From Rhodococcus tibetensis (lineage in GTDB: Bacteria > Actinomycetota > Actinomycetes > Mycobacteriales > Mycobacteriaceae), in assembly GCF_024438035.1 (NCBI RefSeq), contig NZ_JANFQF010000002.1, forward strand, positions 1-64,000: a stretch of 64,000 nucleotides of DNA, written 5' to 3'. Made by a program: the position numbers and the translations under genes. Below the pieces are notes generated by a model that was not told the origin of the DNA, made no database searches, and was given only the letters and a program-made list of their open reading frames with translations. Of the stretch, positions 55,927 to 64,000 are shown piece after piece; position 1 is the stretch's first letter, and each line of letters begins with the position of its first letter.

Positions 55927-57060
55927 AACGTTATCCTATCGCTCGAGGTGGCGGGTTGACAAAGCATCTGTGGCTAACCGGCGACGGGCCTGGGCGAATG
56001 GCATAATTCTCGCGCGGCGCTTATCAATACCGCCACAATTGGTGTGTTATTAAAAGGCACTCTCAAGCGCCAACCTTCTCCTGGTGGTGCAATAGTGTAT
56101 ATGTTACTGCAGCGCTTCTGCACCAGGTGTGTGTCCAGACATACCAATTACCGGGCAAGGAAGCGTCTAGGCAAAGGCAGCAAGGCTTCAATATCTTTTG
56201 AATTGGTAAGTCCCGTGGAGTGGCGGGAATCGGGTAGGTGAACCGTCCCGGCACGGTCCTAACTGTTGTAGTCGCCGTTCTCAGCTTCCTCCCTCGGATG
56301 TGTTCGCTACCTTGCTCCTGAGCCCGGCGATCTTGGCGAGGGGTTGCTGGATTCGCCCCAAATTCGCCCTCGCCGCAACGTGCCTACGTACTCCAAAGAG
56401 TTCCCCTTCACCCAGAATCGCTGAGACAAGACTGGTTGGTCCTCCTTTATGCTCCTCCGTCGCCCCGCCTCTGTCACTGATAATTCTCCTTTCTAACCAT
56501 TTAGACCTTCCGCGACGGTGACGCCGACCTGGCCGGCGGCATCGCGAACCGGACCTGGGTAATCCTGTCGAACACGAACCTGACCGACGCGAACCTTTGG
56601 CCGACGTGAACCTGACGCGCGCGTACCCGCGCGAACCTGACCGATATCTGCTACGAAACGGCTCATCGTTACCCTGATCGGCGCGAGTACTCTTCATGCT
56701 CGGTGAGCAAACCAGCCGATGGGTCTGGGTGCGCCGGACCATCACGTCGGACGCTCCGCGGTCTACAGTGCGCCAAAACGGACTTTCCGATGCCTCTGCG
56801 GTGTCTCGTCGGGGCGGTGCCCCAGTAACGGCCGTTACTGAGACGCCCACAGGTGAGACACCGGCCGGCATCGGGTGTCACCGGCCGGGCATCGAATTGG
56901 GAAGCGCGAAGGCTGCTCTGCCGGCGTCCCGGGCTCGAATCGACCGTCGGCGTGATCAAACTGTGATGTGTCCCGGAAACCCGTCTCACCCTCTCGGGTG
57001 CCCACTGGAGGGTGCCGGACGTTTCTGGGACAGTCATCGCTTGTGAGCGCCGTATTTGGG
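55927..57060. other. Region of about 1.1 kb without an intact gene
   Basis: Both strands were read; no complete gene is supported. The region has lower GC up to about 56500. It contains a probable pentapeptide-repeat remnant (56508-56690) and an 18-bp perfect palindrome CAGTAACGGCCGTTACTG at 56823-56840. An open minus-strand frame at 56281-56871 is Arg/Ser-rich and not convincing. Confidence 0.5.
56508..56690 (+). pseudogene. Pentapeptide-repeat gene remnant
   Basis: Short stretches in different frames read NTNLTDANL, DVNLTRA and RANLTDICYETAHRYPD. Units of the A(N/D)LxX type and an ending like LTDICY...WPD are typical of pentapeptide-repeat proteins. Stops and frame changes between the units show that this is a decayed fragment. 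Confidence 0.4.
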
Positions 57061-57086
57061 TGTCAGTTTCAGAAGTGGGCTGCACG
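57061..57086 (+). repeat. IS-like inverted end, left (copy B)
   Basis: TGTCAGTTTCAGAAG, then TGGG, then CTGCACG. A second internal unit CAGAACTCGACTGCACG follows at once (57091-57107). The right-hand inverted partner is at 57787-57811. Confidence 0.6.
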
Positions 57087-57143
57087 CGTTCAGAACTCGA
57101 CTGCACGACTTGTCCGGCTACTCACTGGGTCGATTAACGATTG

Positions 57144-57733
57144 ATGACGCCACCTGGACTGATGGGCCTTGTGTGGGCGTTCGCGCTCGACGGGCTGACG
57201 CAACCCGAGGCGACGATCGTCACTGGCGTACTCGCGATCTGCGCGGCCGGTGTCGCATTCCTCGGGGTGCATCGGCAGATCCGGTCGAACGAGCGGATCA
57301 ACGAGCGGAACCGGGTGGCTGAGAACGAGCGGGCGCAGTGTGCCGAGCTCTTGGAGGTCGTGCGGGACGCGATCGCCGGGATGGGGCAGCTGTCGAGTTC
57401 GCTGATCGACCTGAACAATTCTCGGCATGCACCGAGACCATCACGCGTCGGGAACCGGCAGACCTGCGCGGGATCCCGAAAGGGAGCGTCGTTCACTTCG
57501 ACCGCGAGATCGTCGGCGAGGGCATGTGGAGCGCCGTGCGCGACCGGCTGACCGAAGCCGGTCCGGAGATGACGCTTTGGGTGAGCGAGAGCGAATACCG
57601 GTTCAGCGGCTTGCTGATGCGGCTGGTGGGGCTCCTGATGCCCGGCGCCTTCCGCAAGCAGTCGCAACAGCACATGCAGGACTTCGAGGCGTTCGCCGAG
57701 CAGGGAAAGGACGTCCGCGAAGCGAAGGACTGA
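57144..57733 (+). pseudogene. Composite fragment: membrane-protein start joined to SRPBCC end
   Basis: The first part (57144 to about 57425) encodes a start, one membrane helix (ATIVTGVLAICAAGVAFLGV) and a charged helix (RSNERINERNRVAENERAQ). In another frame from about 57428 the sequence encodes the C-terminal half of an SRPBCC protein (GSVVHFDREIVGEGMWSAV, then LMRLVGLLMPGAFRKQSQQH and MQDFEAFAEQG). The two halves do not belong together, so this is probably a junction of two gene fragments. Everything lies between the inverted ends at 57061 and 57811. Confidence 0.6.
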
Positions 57734-57786
57734 TCTACGATCAGTGCTCGTCTCCCATCTGGACGTGTGCAGCCGAGCAGTGACCA

Positions 57787-57811
57787 CGTGCAGCGGCTTC
57801 TGAAACTGACA
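57787..57811 (-). repeat. IS-like inverted end, right (copy C)
   Basis: The reverse complement reads TGTCAGTTTCAGAAG, CCG, CTGCACG: 22 of 25-26 positions match the left end at 57061. The pair encloses 0.75 kb without transposase genes. Confidence 0.6.
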
Positions 57812-57881
57812 TGATGTATCTCTGCGGCAGCGCAGGCGGTCGCGGTAATCGTGCAGCCGGACGACACCCGAAGGTTCATAG

Positions 57882-58136
57882 CGGCTGTCGGACGGGCAGG
57901 CGTTCTGCGCAGACATCAAGGCACGCGCGTCGCAGTTCGGACGCAACCCTGACCAGATTGAGATCCTTCCCGGGGTCAGCCCGTTCATTGGCGACACCGA
58001 CGCACATGCCCGAGGCCTCGAACGCGAATTCAGCGAACTGACGTTGCCCGAGTACGGCCTCGCCCAGCTCGAAAGCATCGCCGGCAACCGTCGGCGACAC
58101 CATCGCGGAGTGGGTCACCCAGGGAGGCCGGTCGCC
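57882..58136 (+). pseudogene. Fragment of a flavin (LLM/NtaA-type) monooxygenase gene
   Basis: One frame reads SDGQAFCADIKARASQFGRN, then PDQIEILPGVSPFIGDTDAH and [20 protein letters not shown]; after a shift near 58088 it continues [15 protein letters not shown]. This is the C-terminal region of nitrilotriacetate monooxygenase/DszA-type flavin monooxygenases. No start, no N-terminal half and one frameshift make it a gene fragment. Confidence 0.68.
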
Positions 58137-58151
58137 AGTTCGCGCATTTAT

Positions 58152-58166
58152 TGAAAACAGTTATCA
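58152..58166. promoter_or_regulatory. Candidate Zur operator upstream of CobW-type gene
   Basis: TGAAAACAGTTATCA is a 15-bp palindrome with one mismatch pair, in an AT-rich island just 7 bases before the ATG at 58174. The form TGA-AAC-x-GTT-TCA fits actinobacterial Zur boxes. The overlapping TATCAT could serve as a -10 element of a leaderless transcript. Confidence 0.6.
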
Positions 58167-58173
58167 TTTTCGG

Positions 58174-59304
58174 ATGACTCGTCCTCTTCCTGTCACTGTC
58201 CTGTCCGGTTTCCTCGGTGCCGGCAAGACCACACTTCTCAACCACATCCTCGCCAACCGGGACGGCCGGCGCGTCGCCGTGATCGTCAACGACATGAGCG
58301 AGGTCAACATAGATGCGGCACTCGTCGCAGGCCAGGGACATCTCGACCGGACGCAGGAGAAACTGGTCGAACTGACGAACGGCTGTATCTGCTGCACGCT
58401 CCGCGAGGACCTGATCGAGGCGGTCGCACGACTGGCGGGGGAGGGGCGGTTCGATCACCTCGTCATCGAATCGACGGGCATCTCGGAACCCATGCCCGTC
58501 GCCGCCACCTTCGACTGGGAGTTCGAGGACGGCTTCAGCCTCGGCACGGTGGCGGCGCTCGACACGATGGTGACAGTGGTGGACGCGTCGACGTTCGTCG
58601 GCGAACTCGCGAAGGGGGAACGCCTCGACGAACGCGACCTCGAGGCGGGTGAGGGCGACGAGCGCAGCATCTCCGACCTACTCGTCGACCAGGTCGAGTT
58701 CGCCGACGTCATCCTGCTCAACAAGACCGATCTGGTGAGCGAGCGCGCTGCCGGCACGGTCGAGGCCCTCCTGCGCAGGCTCAACCCGACGGCGAAGCTC
58801 CAGCGCACCACGCGGGGGGTGGTCGACCTGGCCGACGTTCTCGACACCGGTCTGTACGACCCGGAGTCGGCTGCCCGGACGCCCGGGTGGGCCGAGGAAC
58901 TTGCGGGTGGCCACACACCCGAAACGGAGGAGTACGGGATCCGAAGCGTCACGTATCGCGCGGCGCGGCCTTTCCATCCCGCACGGCTCGATCAGGCACT
59001 GGGCCAGTTCAACGGACTGCTGCGGAGCAAAGGGTTCTGCTGGATCGCGAGCCGCCCGGACCTCGCCGCGATCTGGTCACAGGCGGGACCCAATTTGGTG
59101 ATCGAACCGGCGCAGCTGTGGTCGGCCACGGACGAGACGCCGGGGCAGGAGATCGTGTTCATCGGTGTCCGACTCGACCTCGAGGGGCCTGCACGCATTC
59201 TCGACCCCGCGCTCCTCACTGACGAGGAACTAGCGTCGGGCTCGGCCGAATGGGTGCGTTTCGAGGACCCGCTTCCCGAATGGGAAGAGGTGCACGAGCA
59301 CTAG
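58174..59304 (+). CDS. CobW/G3E-family GTPase, putative zinc metallochaperone
   Basis: The 376-residue protein has the G3E GTPase layout: Walker [15 protein letters not shown] (residues 11-24), the metal-site GCICC with Cys71, Cys73 and Cys74, the [10 protein letters not shown] segment, NKTD for guanine, and a C-terminal CobW_C domain with [19 protein letters not shown] and [19 protein letters not shown]. Such proteins hand zinc to client proteins under zinc shortage and are commonly repressed by Zur. The candidate Zur box upstream supports this. Its stop overlaps that of the convergent DedA gene by 4 bases. Confidence 0.92.
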   Translation: MTRPLPVTVLSGFLGAGKTTLLNHILANRDGRRVAVIVNDMSEVNIDAALVAGQGHLDRTQEKLVELTNGCICCTLREDLIEAVARLAGEGRFDHLVIESTGISEPMPVAATFDWEFEDGFSLGTVAALDTMVTVVDASTFVGELAKGERLDERDLEAGEGDERSISDLLVDQVEFADVILLNKTDLVSERAAGTVEALLRRLNPTAKLQRTTRGVVDLADVLDTGLYDPESAARTPGWAEELAGGHTPETEEYGIRSVTYRAARPFHPARLDQALGQFNGLLRSKGFCWIASRPDLAAIWSQAGPNLVIEPAQLWSATDETPGQEIVFIGVRLDLEGPARILDPALLTDEELASGSAEWVRFEDPLPEWEEVHEH

Positions 59305-59966
59305 TCGAGAACTTCCTCGACGGCCACTTCTTCGGGTGGCCGGGCCATCTCCTGGCGGTAGTGCCAGATGCCGATGCCGGTTCCGATCACCAGCAGTGCG
59401 ACCATGCCACCCAACACCACGGGCATCAGCCACGACACCCGGTCGAGGAAGGAACCGCAGTAGAACCCGATGAGCAGCAGCACCGGTGCCCAGAACACGG
59501 CGCCGATGGTGCTGGCGACGGTGTACTTGGTGTGGTTCATCTTGGCTGCGCCCGCCACGAGTGGGCAGAGTGTGCGCACCCACGGCACCCAGCGGGCGAC
59601 GAGGACGGCCCAGAATCCGTGACGCTCCAGCAGGATGTTCACCCGGTGAAGGTTTGCGTAGTTGAGGTACTTGCCGCCCTTGCGCGCGAGGATCCGGTTG
59701 CCGGTGCGATGCCCGATGACGTACCCAACCTGATTTCCGCAGATTGCGGCGACCATTGCGCCGACCGACAGCGCCCATACGTGACCGGCACCCGACTGGT
59801 GGCCGGCGAGCACGATGCCCGCGGTGATCAGCATCGAGTCACCTGGCAGGAAGAGCCCGAGGATGACCGCACATTCGATGAAGACGAACGCCAGCACGAT
59901 GACCCATACCAGTGCGGGACCGGCGGAGACGAGGGGTCCGAAAGTGCCGGATGCCGATACGTCCAT
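59301..59966 (-). CDS. DedA-family membrane protein 1
   Basis: The 221-residue protein has the DedA/SNARE-associated pattern: [35 protein letters not shown], and the conserved [20 protein letters not shown] with [17 protein letters not shown]. DedA proteins are lipid scramblases or flippases of phospholipids and undecaprenyl phosphate. I start at ATG 59966; upstream in-frame residues are Pro/Arg-rich and unlikely. It lies 25 bases downstream of a second DedA gene, forming an operon. Confidence 0.9.
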   Translation of the reverse strand: MDVSASGTFGPLVSAGPALVWVIVLAFVFIECAVILGLFLPGDSMLITAGIVLAGHQSGAGHVWALSVGAMVAAICGNQVGYVIGHRTGNRILARKGGKYLNYANLHRVNILLERHGFWAVLVARWVPWVRTLCPLVAGAAKMNHTKYTVASTIGAVFWAPVLLLIGFYCGSFLDRVSWLMPVVLGGMVALLVIGTGIGIWHYRQEMARPPEEVAVEEVLD

Positions 59967-59991
59967 GGTCAGACCGTTGCCTCGATGTCGA

Positions 59992-60720
59992 TCAGGAGGG
60001 ATCGGTGGGGGTGGAGACGGGCCGTGCAGCCTCGGGAGCGGCCGGCTCACCCCGGCGGGCCTTCAGAACACGCTTGCCGACCTCGAGGATGATCGGCAGG
60101 ACCGATACGAACACGATCAGCAGGAAGATGATGTCGACGTTGTCGCGGATGAACTCGATCTGGCCCAGCAGGTAGCCGAGCAGTGTGACACCGGCGCCCC
60201 AGAGGATGCCGCCGACGATGTTGTACGTCAGGAACAGCGAGTACTTCATCCGCGACGCACCCGCGACCACCGGCGCGAACGTGCGCACGATCGGTACGAA
60301 GCGGGCGAGGATGATCGTGATCGGGCCGTGCTTCTCGAAGAAGGCGTGCGACTCGTCGATGTACTTCTTCTTGAAGAACCGCGCGTCGTCGTTCTTGAAC
60401 AGGGCGGTACCGCCCTTGCTGCCGATGAAGTAGCCCACCTGGTCGCCGAGGATCGCGGCGATCGGGATCAGGACCAGAAGCACCCCGATGGGGGCGAACG
60501 GTTCGATCTCCGTCGACTTCGACGCCGCGATGAGGCCGGCAGTGAAGAGGAGAGAGTCGCCGGGGAGCAGGGGGAACAGCAATCCCGACTCGATGAAGAC
60601 GACCAGGAGAAGTCCGACGAGCACCCACGTGCCGAAGGAGTTGAGGAGGTTCACCGGGTCGAGGAATCCCGGCAACAACGCGAGGTTGGTCACGGAATCC
60701 GATGCTGCCTGCACAATCAC
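59992..60720 (-). CDS. DedA-family membrane protein 2
   Basis: This second DedA protein has VVFIESGLLFPLLPGDSLLF, AAILGDQVGYFIGSKGG, and ARFVPIVRTFAPVVAGASRM with NIVGGILWGAGVTLLGYLLG. The C-terminal tail is basic and Pro-rich. The start is uncertain: GTG 60720 has a nearby TGAGG, while ATG 60771 would add 17 residues. M. tuberculosis Rv0364 next to fba is the positional relative. With its neighbour it suggests a role in envelope lipid transport. Confidence 0.9.
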   Translation of the reverse strand: MIVQAASDSVTNLALLPGFLDPVNLLNSFGTWVLVGLLLVVFIESGLLFPLLPGDSLLFTAGLIAASKSTEIEPFAPIGVLLVLIPIAAILGDQVGYFIGSKGGTALFKNDDARFFKKKYIDESHAFFEKHGPITIILARFVPIVRTFAPVVAGASRMKYSLFLTYNIVGGILWGAGVTLLGYLLGQIEFIRDNVDIIFLLIVFVSVLPIILEVGKRVLKARRGEPAAPEAARPVSTPTDPS

Positions 60721-60925
60721 GGGCCTCAGCGTACCGGCGTATTCCCCGACTGTCGGAATACTGCAGGTCATGGAGTTTCGGCCGGGTCACGGACCGCCCG
60801 AAACGGGGTGCCGCGACAGCCACCGGGAGACGTACGCTACCGGTATTGCCATACTGCTAGGACCACATCGCGCGCTGCGCTGATCGCGTGCGCCGAAATC
60901 TACTCGTTTATGGAGGACTGCCGCC

Positions 60926-61960
60926 GTGCCAATCGCGACTCCCGAGGTCTACGCCGAGATGCTTGGTCGAGCCAAGGAGCACTCCTTTGCTTTCCCAGCC
61001 ATCAACTGCACTTCTTCCGAAACCATCAACGCCGCCATCAAGGGGTTTGCGGATGCGGGCAGTGACGGCATCATCCAGTTCTCGACCGGTGGCGCGGAGT
61101 TCGGCTCGGGCCTGGGCGTCAAGGACATGGTGACCGGTGCTGTCGCGCTCGCCGAATTCGCGCACGTGATCGCCGCCAAGTACGACGTCACGATCGCCCT
61201 CCACACGGACCACTGTCCCAAGGACAAGCTGGACGGTTTCGTTCGGCCGCTGCTCGAAATCTCGCAGCAGCGTGTCAGCGCGGGCCGCAACCCGCTCTTC
61301 CAGTCCCACATGTGGGACGGCTCGGCCGTTCCCATCGACGAAAACCTCGAGATCGCCAAGGAACTTCTCGCCATTTCCAAGGCCGCGAACATCATCCTCG
61401 AGGTCGAGATCGGCGTCGTCGGCGGCGAAGAGGACGGGGTGGAAGCGGAAATCAACGACAAGCTGTACACCAGCCCAGAGGACTTCGAGAAGACCATCGA
61501 CGCTCTGGGCACCGGCGAGAACGGCAAGTACCTGCTGGCCGCGACGTTCGGCAACGTGCACGGCGTCTACAAGCCGGGCAACGTGAAGCTGCGTCCCGAG
61601 GTGCTCGAGACCGGTCAGAAGGTCGCCACCTCGAAGCTCGGCCTGCGGGACGGCGCCAAGCCGTTCGACTTCGTCTTCCACGGCGGTTCGGGTTCGCTGA
61701 AGTCGGAGATCGAGGAGGCTCTGAGCTACGGCGTCGTCAAGATGAACGTCGACACCGACACCCAGTACGCGTTCACCCGACCGATCGTCGGCCACATGTT
61801 CGGCAACTACGACGGTGTGCTGAAGGTCGACGGCGAGGTGGGCGACAAGAAGGTCTACGACCCGCGCAGCTACCTGAAGAAGGCGGAGGCCGGGATGACC
61901 GCCCGCGTCATCGAGGCCTGCAACGATCTAAAGTCCGCGGGTCGTTCCGTCTCGGGATAG
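60926..61960 (+). CDS. fba: Class II fructose-bisphosphate aldolase
   Basis: Fba cleaves fructose 1,6-bisphosphate in glycolysis and makes it in gluconeogenesis. The 344-residue protein has the class II zinc ligands and active-site loops: IALHTDHCPKDKLD, ATFGNVHGVYKPG and FVFHGGSGSLKSEIEE, with NVDTDTQYAFTRP for substrate phosphate. The GTG start lies 9 bases after GGAGG. A very strong hairpin follows. M. tuberculosis fba is Rv0363c in the same neighbourhood. Confidence 0.97.
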   Translation: MPIATPEVYAEMLGRAKEHSFAFPAINCTSSETINAAIKGFADAGSDGIIQFSTGGAEFGSGLGVKDMVTGAVALAEFAHVIAAKYDVTIALHTDHCPKDKLDGFVRPLLEISQQRVSAGRNPLFQSHMWDGSAVPIDENLEIAKELLAISKAANIILEVEIGVVGGEEDGVEAEINDKLYTSPEDFEKTIDALGTGENGKYLLAATFGNVHGVYKPGNVKLRPEVLETGQKVATSKLGLRDGAKPFDFVFHGGSGSLKSEIEEALSYGVVKMNVDTDTQYAFTRPIVGHMFGNYDGVLKVDGEVGDKKVYDPRSYLKKAEAGMTARVIEACNDLKSAGRSVSG

Positions 61961-61973
61961 GCCCTTCGGGCGC

Positions 61974-62013
61974 GTGCGCCTTTCTGGTAGCCACCGCTAC
62001 CAGAAAGGCGCAC
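61974..62013. terminator. Strong bidirectional hairpin between fba and the next gene
   Basis: An 18-bp perfect stem (GTGCGCCTTTCTGGTAGC with its complement) closes a CACC loop. It lies 13 bases after fba and 6 bases before the stop of the convergent gene, so it can end both transcripts. Confidence 0.85.
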
Positions 62014-62019
62014 AGTCGT

Positions 62020-63096
62020 TTATCGGGGGTCGCACACCTTCCAGGTGCCCTCGACCTTCTCCAGGTTGAACGTGCGCCACGACTGCTCGTTCGGGTTGGC
62101 GGCGGTGTGCGCTTTCACCTGGGCGATGGCGGTGTCGTCGGTGATCTGGACGGCATCGACCTTGCCGACCACCGGAATGTTCTGCTGTGTGATCGCGACC
62201 TGGTGGACCTCAGCGAAGTCCTGATCCGAGATGCCCTGGTAGTACTCGGCGAGACCGCCGCAGGTGCTGGTGCGCAGGGTCGCCAGGTCGCCCTGCGTGA
62301 GCGCCGCCACGAATGTGTCGATAGTGCCCTGTACCTGCGCCTCGGGTGAGTTCTCGGCTCGATTGTTGTTGTAGACCACCACACCGGCGACGGCAATGGC
62401 TGCGATCACGATGAGTCCTGCGGCGATCGCCGCGAGGAGCCAGGCCTTGCCATGCTTCTCGGCCGCAGGCTCGGCGGGGCCGACGCGCTGCGGGGCACTT
62501 TGCTGGGGCGGTAGTACTCGTTGAGGTGCCGCTTTGGGCTTGGGTCGCGGGGGAGCGGGCGGCGGAGTCGCACGCGTGTCGGGAGGCTGCTGGGCGGATG
62601 CCGCCTGCCGGGGCGGTGCCGCTTGCTGGGGCCGGGCGGGCGGCTGGGCCGGTGGAGCCTGTGCGGGACGCGGCGGCGGCGGAGTCGGCGGTACGGCGGA
62701 CTTCGTGACCGGAATGGCAACGGTCTCCGATTCGGCGGGATCCACCTTGCCGGCTTCGTTCTTTCCCTGCCCGGTTTTCCCCTGCACAGCCTGCGGTGGG
62801 GATGTCCGGTGCATCTTCACGGTGGCCGCATCAGGCTTGTCCGGCGAACCCTTCTGCATCGGGATCGCTTTCGTCACGGCCTCGGACGCCGCGTCGCCGG
62901 AGGAGGGCTTTGCCACCTCGGGCGTCTTCGCCGAGGGGGTGGCGGGTGGCGTGTTCGCGGTCGGCTTCTTCGCGTCGGGAGCCGGGGTTCCGCCCGCGGC
63001 CTTCGCGGTGCCGGCAGCGGCCGGCCCCGCGGGCTCGGCTGCCGGGGTATCCGGAGTCGGCTTCTCGGTCGGTTCGTCTTTCTTCGGGTCCTGCAC
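62020..63096 (-). CDS. Pro/Ala-rich single-pass membrane protein
   Basis: The 358-residue protein has a long disordered N-terminus rich in Pro, Ala, Lys and Gln (1-225), one membrane helix (WLLAAIAAGLIVIAAIAVAG), and an extracytoplasmic domain of about 120 residues with AQVQGTIDTFVAALTQGDLA and FNLEKVEGTWKVCDP, resembling the DUF4878/NTF2-like fold; two Cys may pair. GTG 63096 is chosen because GAGGGG stands 6 bases upstream. M. tuberculosis Rv0361 holds this position near fba. Function unknown. Confidence 0.85.
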   Translation of the reverse strand: MQDPKKDEPTEKPTPDTPAAEPAGPAAAGTAKAAGGTPAPDAKKPTANTPPATPSAKTPEVAKPSSGDAASEAVTKAIPMQKGSPDKPDAATVKMHRTSPPQAVQGKTGQGKNEAGKVDPAESETVAIPVTKSAVPPTPPPPRPAQAPPAQPPARPQQAAPPRQAASAQQPPDTRATPPPAPPRPKPKAAPQRVLPPQQSAPQRVGPAEPAAEKHGKAWLLAAIAAGLIVIAAIAVAGVVVYNNNRAENSPEAQVQGTIDTFVAALTQGDLATLRTSTCGGLAEYYQGISDQDFAEVHQVAITQQNIPVVGKVDAVQITDDTAIAQVKAHTAANPNEQSWRTFNLEKVEGTWKVCDPR

Positions 63097-63232
63097 GCGT
63101 TGCCCCTCGGTCTGCAGAGAAATGAACGTTGGGGGAAGCCTAACGACATCGGGCGCCAGCGCAGACCACCACAGGGTGCTCCGCCCACGGGGCGGGGCAG
63201 TGGAGCAGCCCCGTCGGGGGCACAATAGGCGC

Positions 63233-63649
63233 ATGACGTCTTTCGGTGACCTTCTCGGACCACAGCCCACGCTGCTTCCCGGGGACGACGAGGCCGAGTC
63301 GGCCCTGTTGAACCATGAGGAACCGGCTTCCGTGGCAGCGGCGCACCCCACTGCCTCCATCGCGTGGGCCTATCTCGCCGAGGCGGCTCTCGACGCAGGT
63401 GAGACGATCGCCGCCTACGCCTACGCACGCACCGGGTACCACCGCGGCCTCGACCAGCTGCGTCGCAACGGCTGGAAGGGGTTCGGCCCTGTTCCCTACA
63501 GCCACGAACCCAACCGCGGTTTCCTGCGCTGCGTCGCCGTTCTGGCCAAGGCTGCGAGGGCGATCGGCGAATCCGACGAGTACGCCCGTTGCCTCGACCT
63601 GCTCGAGGACAGCGACCCCCGAGCCGCCGAAGCGCTTGGCCTCGGGTAA
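63233..63649 (+). CDS. DUF3151 family protein
   Basis: The 138-residue soluble protein matches the actinobacterial DUF3151 family (M. tuberculosis Rv0360c type): SFGDLLGPQPTLLPGD, a TPR-like helical part AWAYLAEAALDAGETIAAYA, and GWKGFGPVPYSHEPNRGFLR. Function is unknown. It is divergent from the Pro-rich membrane protein gene. A downstream transporter gene overlaps its end. Confidence 0.9.
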   Translation: MTSFGDLLGPQPTLLPGDDEAESALLNHEEPASVAAAHPTASIAWAYLAEAALDAGETIAAYAYARTGYHRGLDQLRRNGWKGFGPVPYSHEPNRGFLRCVAVLAKAARAIGESDEYARCLDLLEDSDPRAAEALGLG

Positions 63650-64000
63650 CGCCCTCACCACAGCGACGGTCCGCACTCGGAACGGACTGGCGACTTCGGC
63701 TCAGCGGTTGCGGGTGTCGGCTCTGCCGATCCTGCAATGCGCGATCGCGGCGGGCGCCGCCTGGTGGGTTGCCACGGTGGTGATCGGTCACACGTCCCCG
63801 TTCTTCGCGCCGATCGCCGCGGTGGTGTCGCTGGGACTGTCGCTCGGTGCTCGGCTGCGGCGTTCCGTCGAACTCGTCGTTGGTGTGACCATCGGGATCG
63901 GGGTCGGTGACCTCCTGATCGCGTTCATCGGTAGCGGTACGTGGCAGATCGCGCTCGTGGTGGCCTTGGCCATGTCCGCGGCGGTGCTCCTGAACAGCGG
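63636..64000 (+). CDS. FUSC-type (aromatic acid exporter-like) membrane protein, 5' part
   Basis: An open frame overlaps the DUF3151 stop and runs off the window. From a possible TTG at 63636 it reads MASGNALTTATVRTRNGL and then hydrophobic segments LPILQCAIAAGAAWWVATVV, FFAPIAAVVSLGLSLGARLR, VVGVTIGIGVGDLLIAFIG and IALVVALAMSAAVLL. The pattern SPFFAPIAAVVSLG...RRxxELVVGVxIGIGVGDLL is typical of FUSC/YhfX-like aromatic-acid exporters. The start is uncertain and the C-terminal domain lies outside the window. Confidence 0.8.
   Translation, partial: MASGNALTTATVRTRNGLATSAQRLRVSALPILQCAIAAGAAWWVATVVIGHTSPFFAPIAAVVSLGLSLGARLRRSVELVVGVTIGIGVGDLLIAFIGSGTWQIALVVALAMSAAVLLNS

Noticed and set aside
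56281-56871. 196-codon minus-strand frame in the decayed zone
   Set aside because: Arg/Ser-rich without repeats, signal or motif, with no good ribosome site; pentapeptide-like fragments run on the opposite strand.

Overview
The window is high-GC actinobacterial chromosome and reads like Rhodococcus or a close mycolic-acid-producing relative (R. jostii/opacus type). The evidence is the dnaK-grpE-dnaJ-hspR operon, an HspR-type operator in front of clpB, an Ag85-type mycolyltransferase, frequent GTG starts, and a gene order that recalls M. tuberculosis Rv0350-Rv0353 and Rv0360-Rv0385. No rRNA, tRNA, CRISPR array or intact transposase was seen.

Layout. 1-3038: end of dnaK, then grpE, dnaJ, hspR. 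3052-6387: a small ORF, a secreted protein, a LuxR-type response regulator with its histidine kinase, and a DUF4383 membrane protein. 6423-10189 (minus): a stress-like operon (ChaB/Rho-N protein, zinc alcohol dehydrogenase, FAD-Rieske oxidoreductase, DJ-1/PfpI protein). 10276-15817: CinA-like amidase, an acyl-CoA ligase, and two flavohemoglobin-like proteins plus a globin-less reductase paralogue. 16006-23035: mycolyltransferase, clpB, two membrane proteins, an SDR, pyrE. 23115-29168: a condensation-domain acyltransferase coupled to a small exported protein, divergent from a 1292-residue STAND ATPase with about 14 WD40 repeats. 29221-39214: a Baeyer-Villiger-type monooxygenase with a coupled SRPBCC protein, a BenE-type transporter, small membrane proteins, a gamma-butyrolactone-receptor-like TetR regulator, a YhhN protein, a lipoprotein, a SpoU methyltransferase and a GH76 protein.

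39556-51282 is the most interesting block. It holds a divergent TetR regulator, two phytoene-desaturase/RetSat-like flavoproteins, an Lcp/MpaB-type haem oxygenase, a second TetR regulator, tandem palindromic operators, a second MpaB-like protein, a relic of a third MpaB copy, an unusual aldehyde dehydrogenase and a CoA ligase. I infer a regulated oxidative route for an isoprenoid or other unsaturated compound: redox at C=C, oxygenative cleavage to aldehyde, oxidation to acid, then CoA activation.

51283-58140 is a decayed, partly lower-GC zone. It contains a gene with two frameshifts, a protein-kinase gene broken by a frameshift and an amber codon, an intact seven-repeat propeller lectin, fragments of pentapeptide-repeat, SRPBCC and flavin-monooxygenase genes, a 44-bp direct repeat and three IS-like ends without transposase. 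Core order resumes at 58174: a CobW GTPase behind a candidate Zur box, two DedA proteins, fba, a Pro/Ala-rich membrane protein, a DUF3151 protein and the start of a FUSC-type transporter cut by the window edge.
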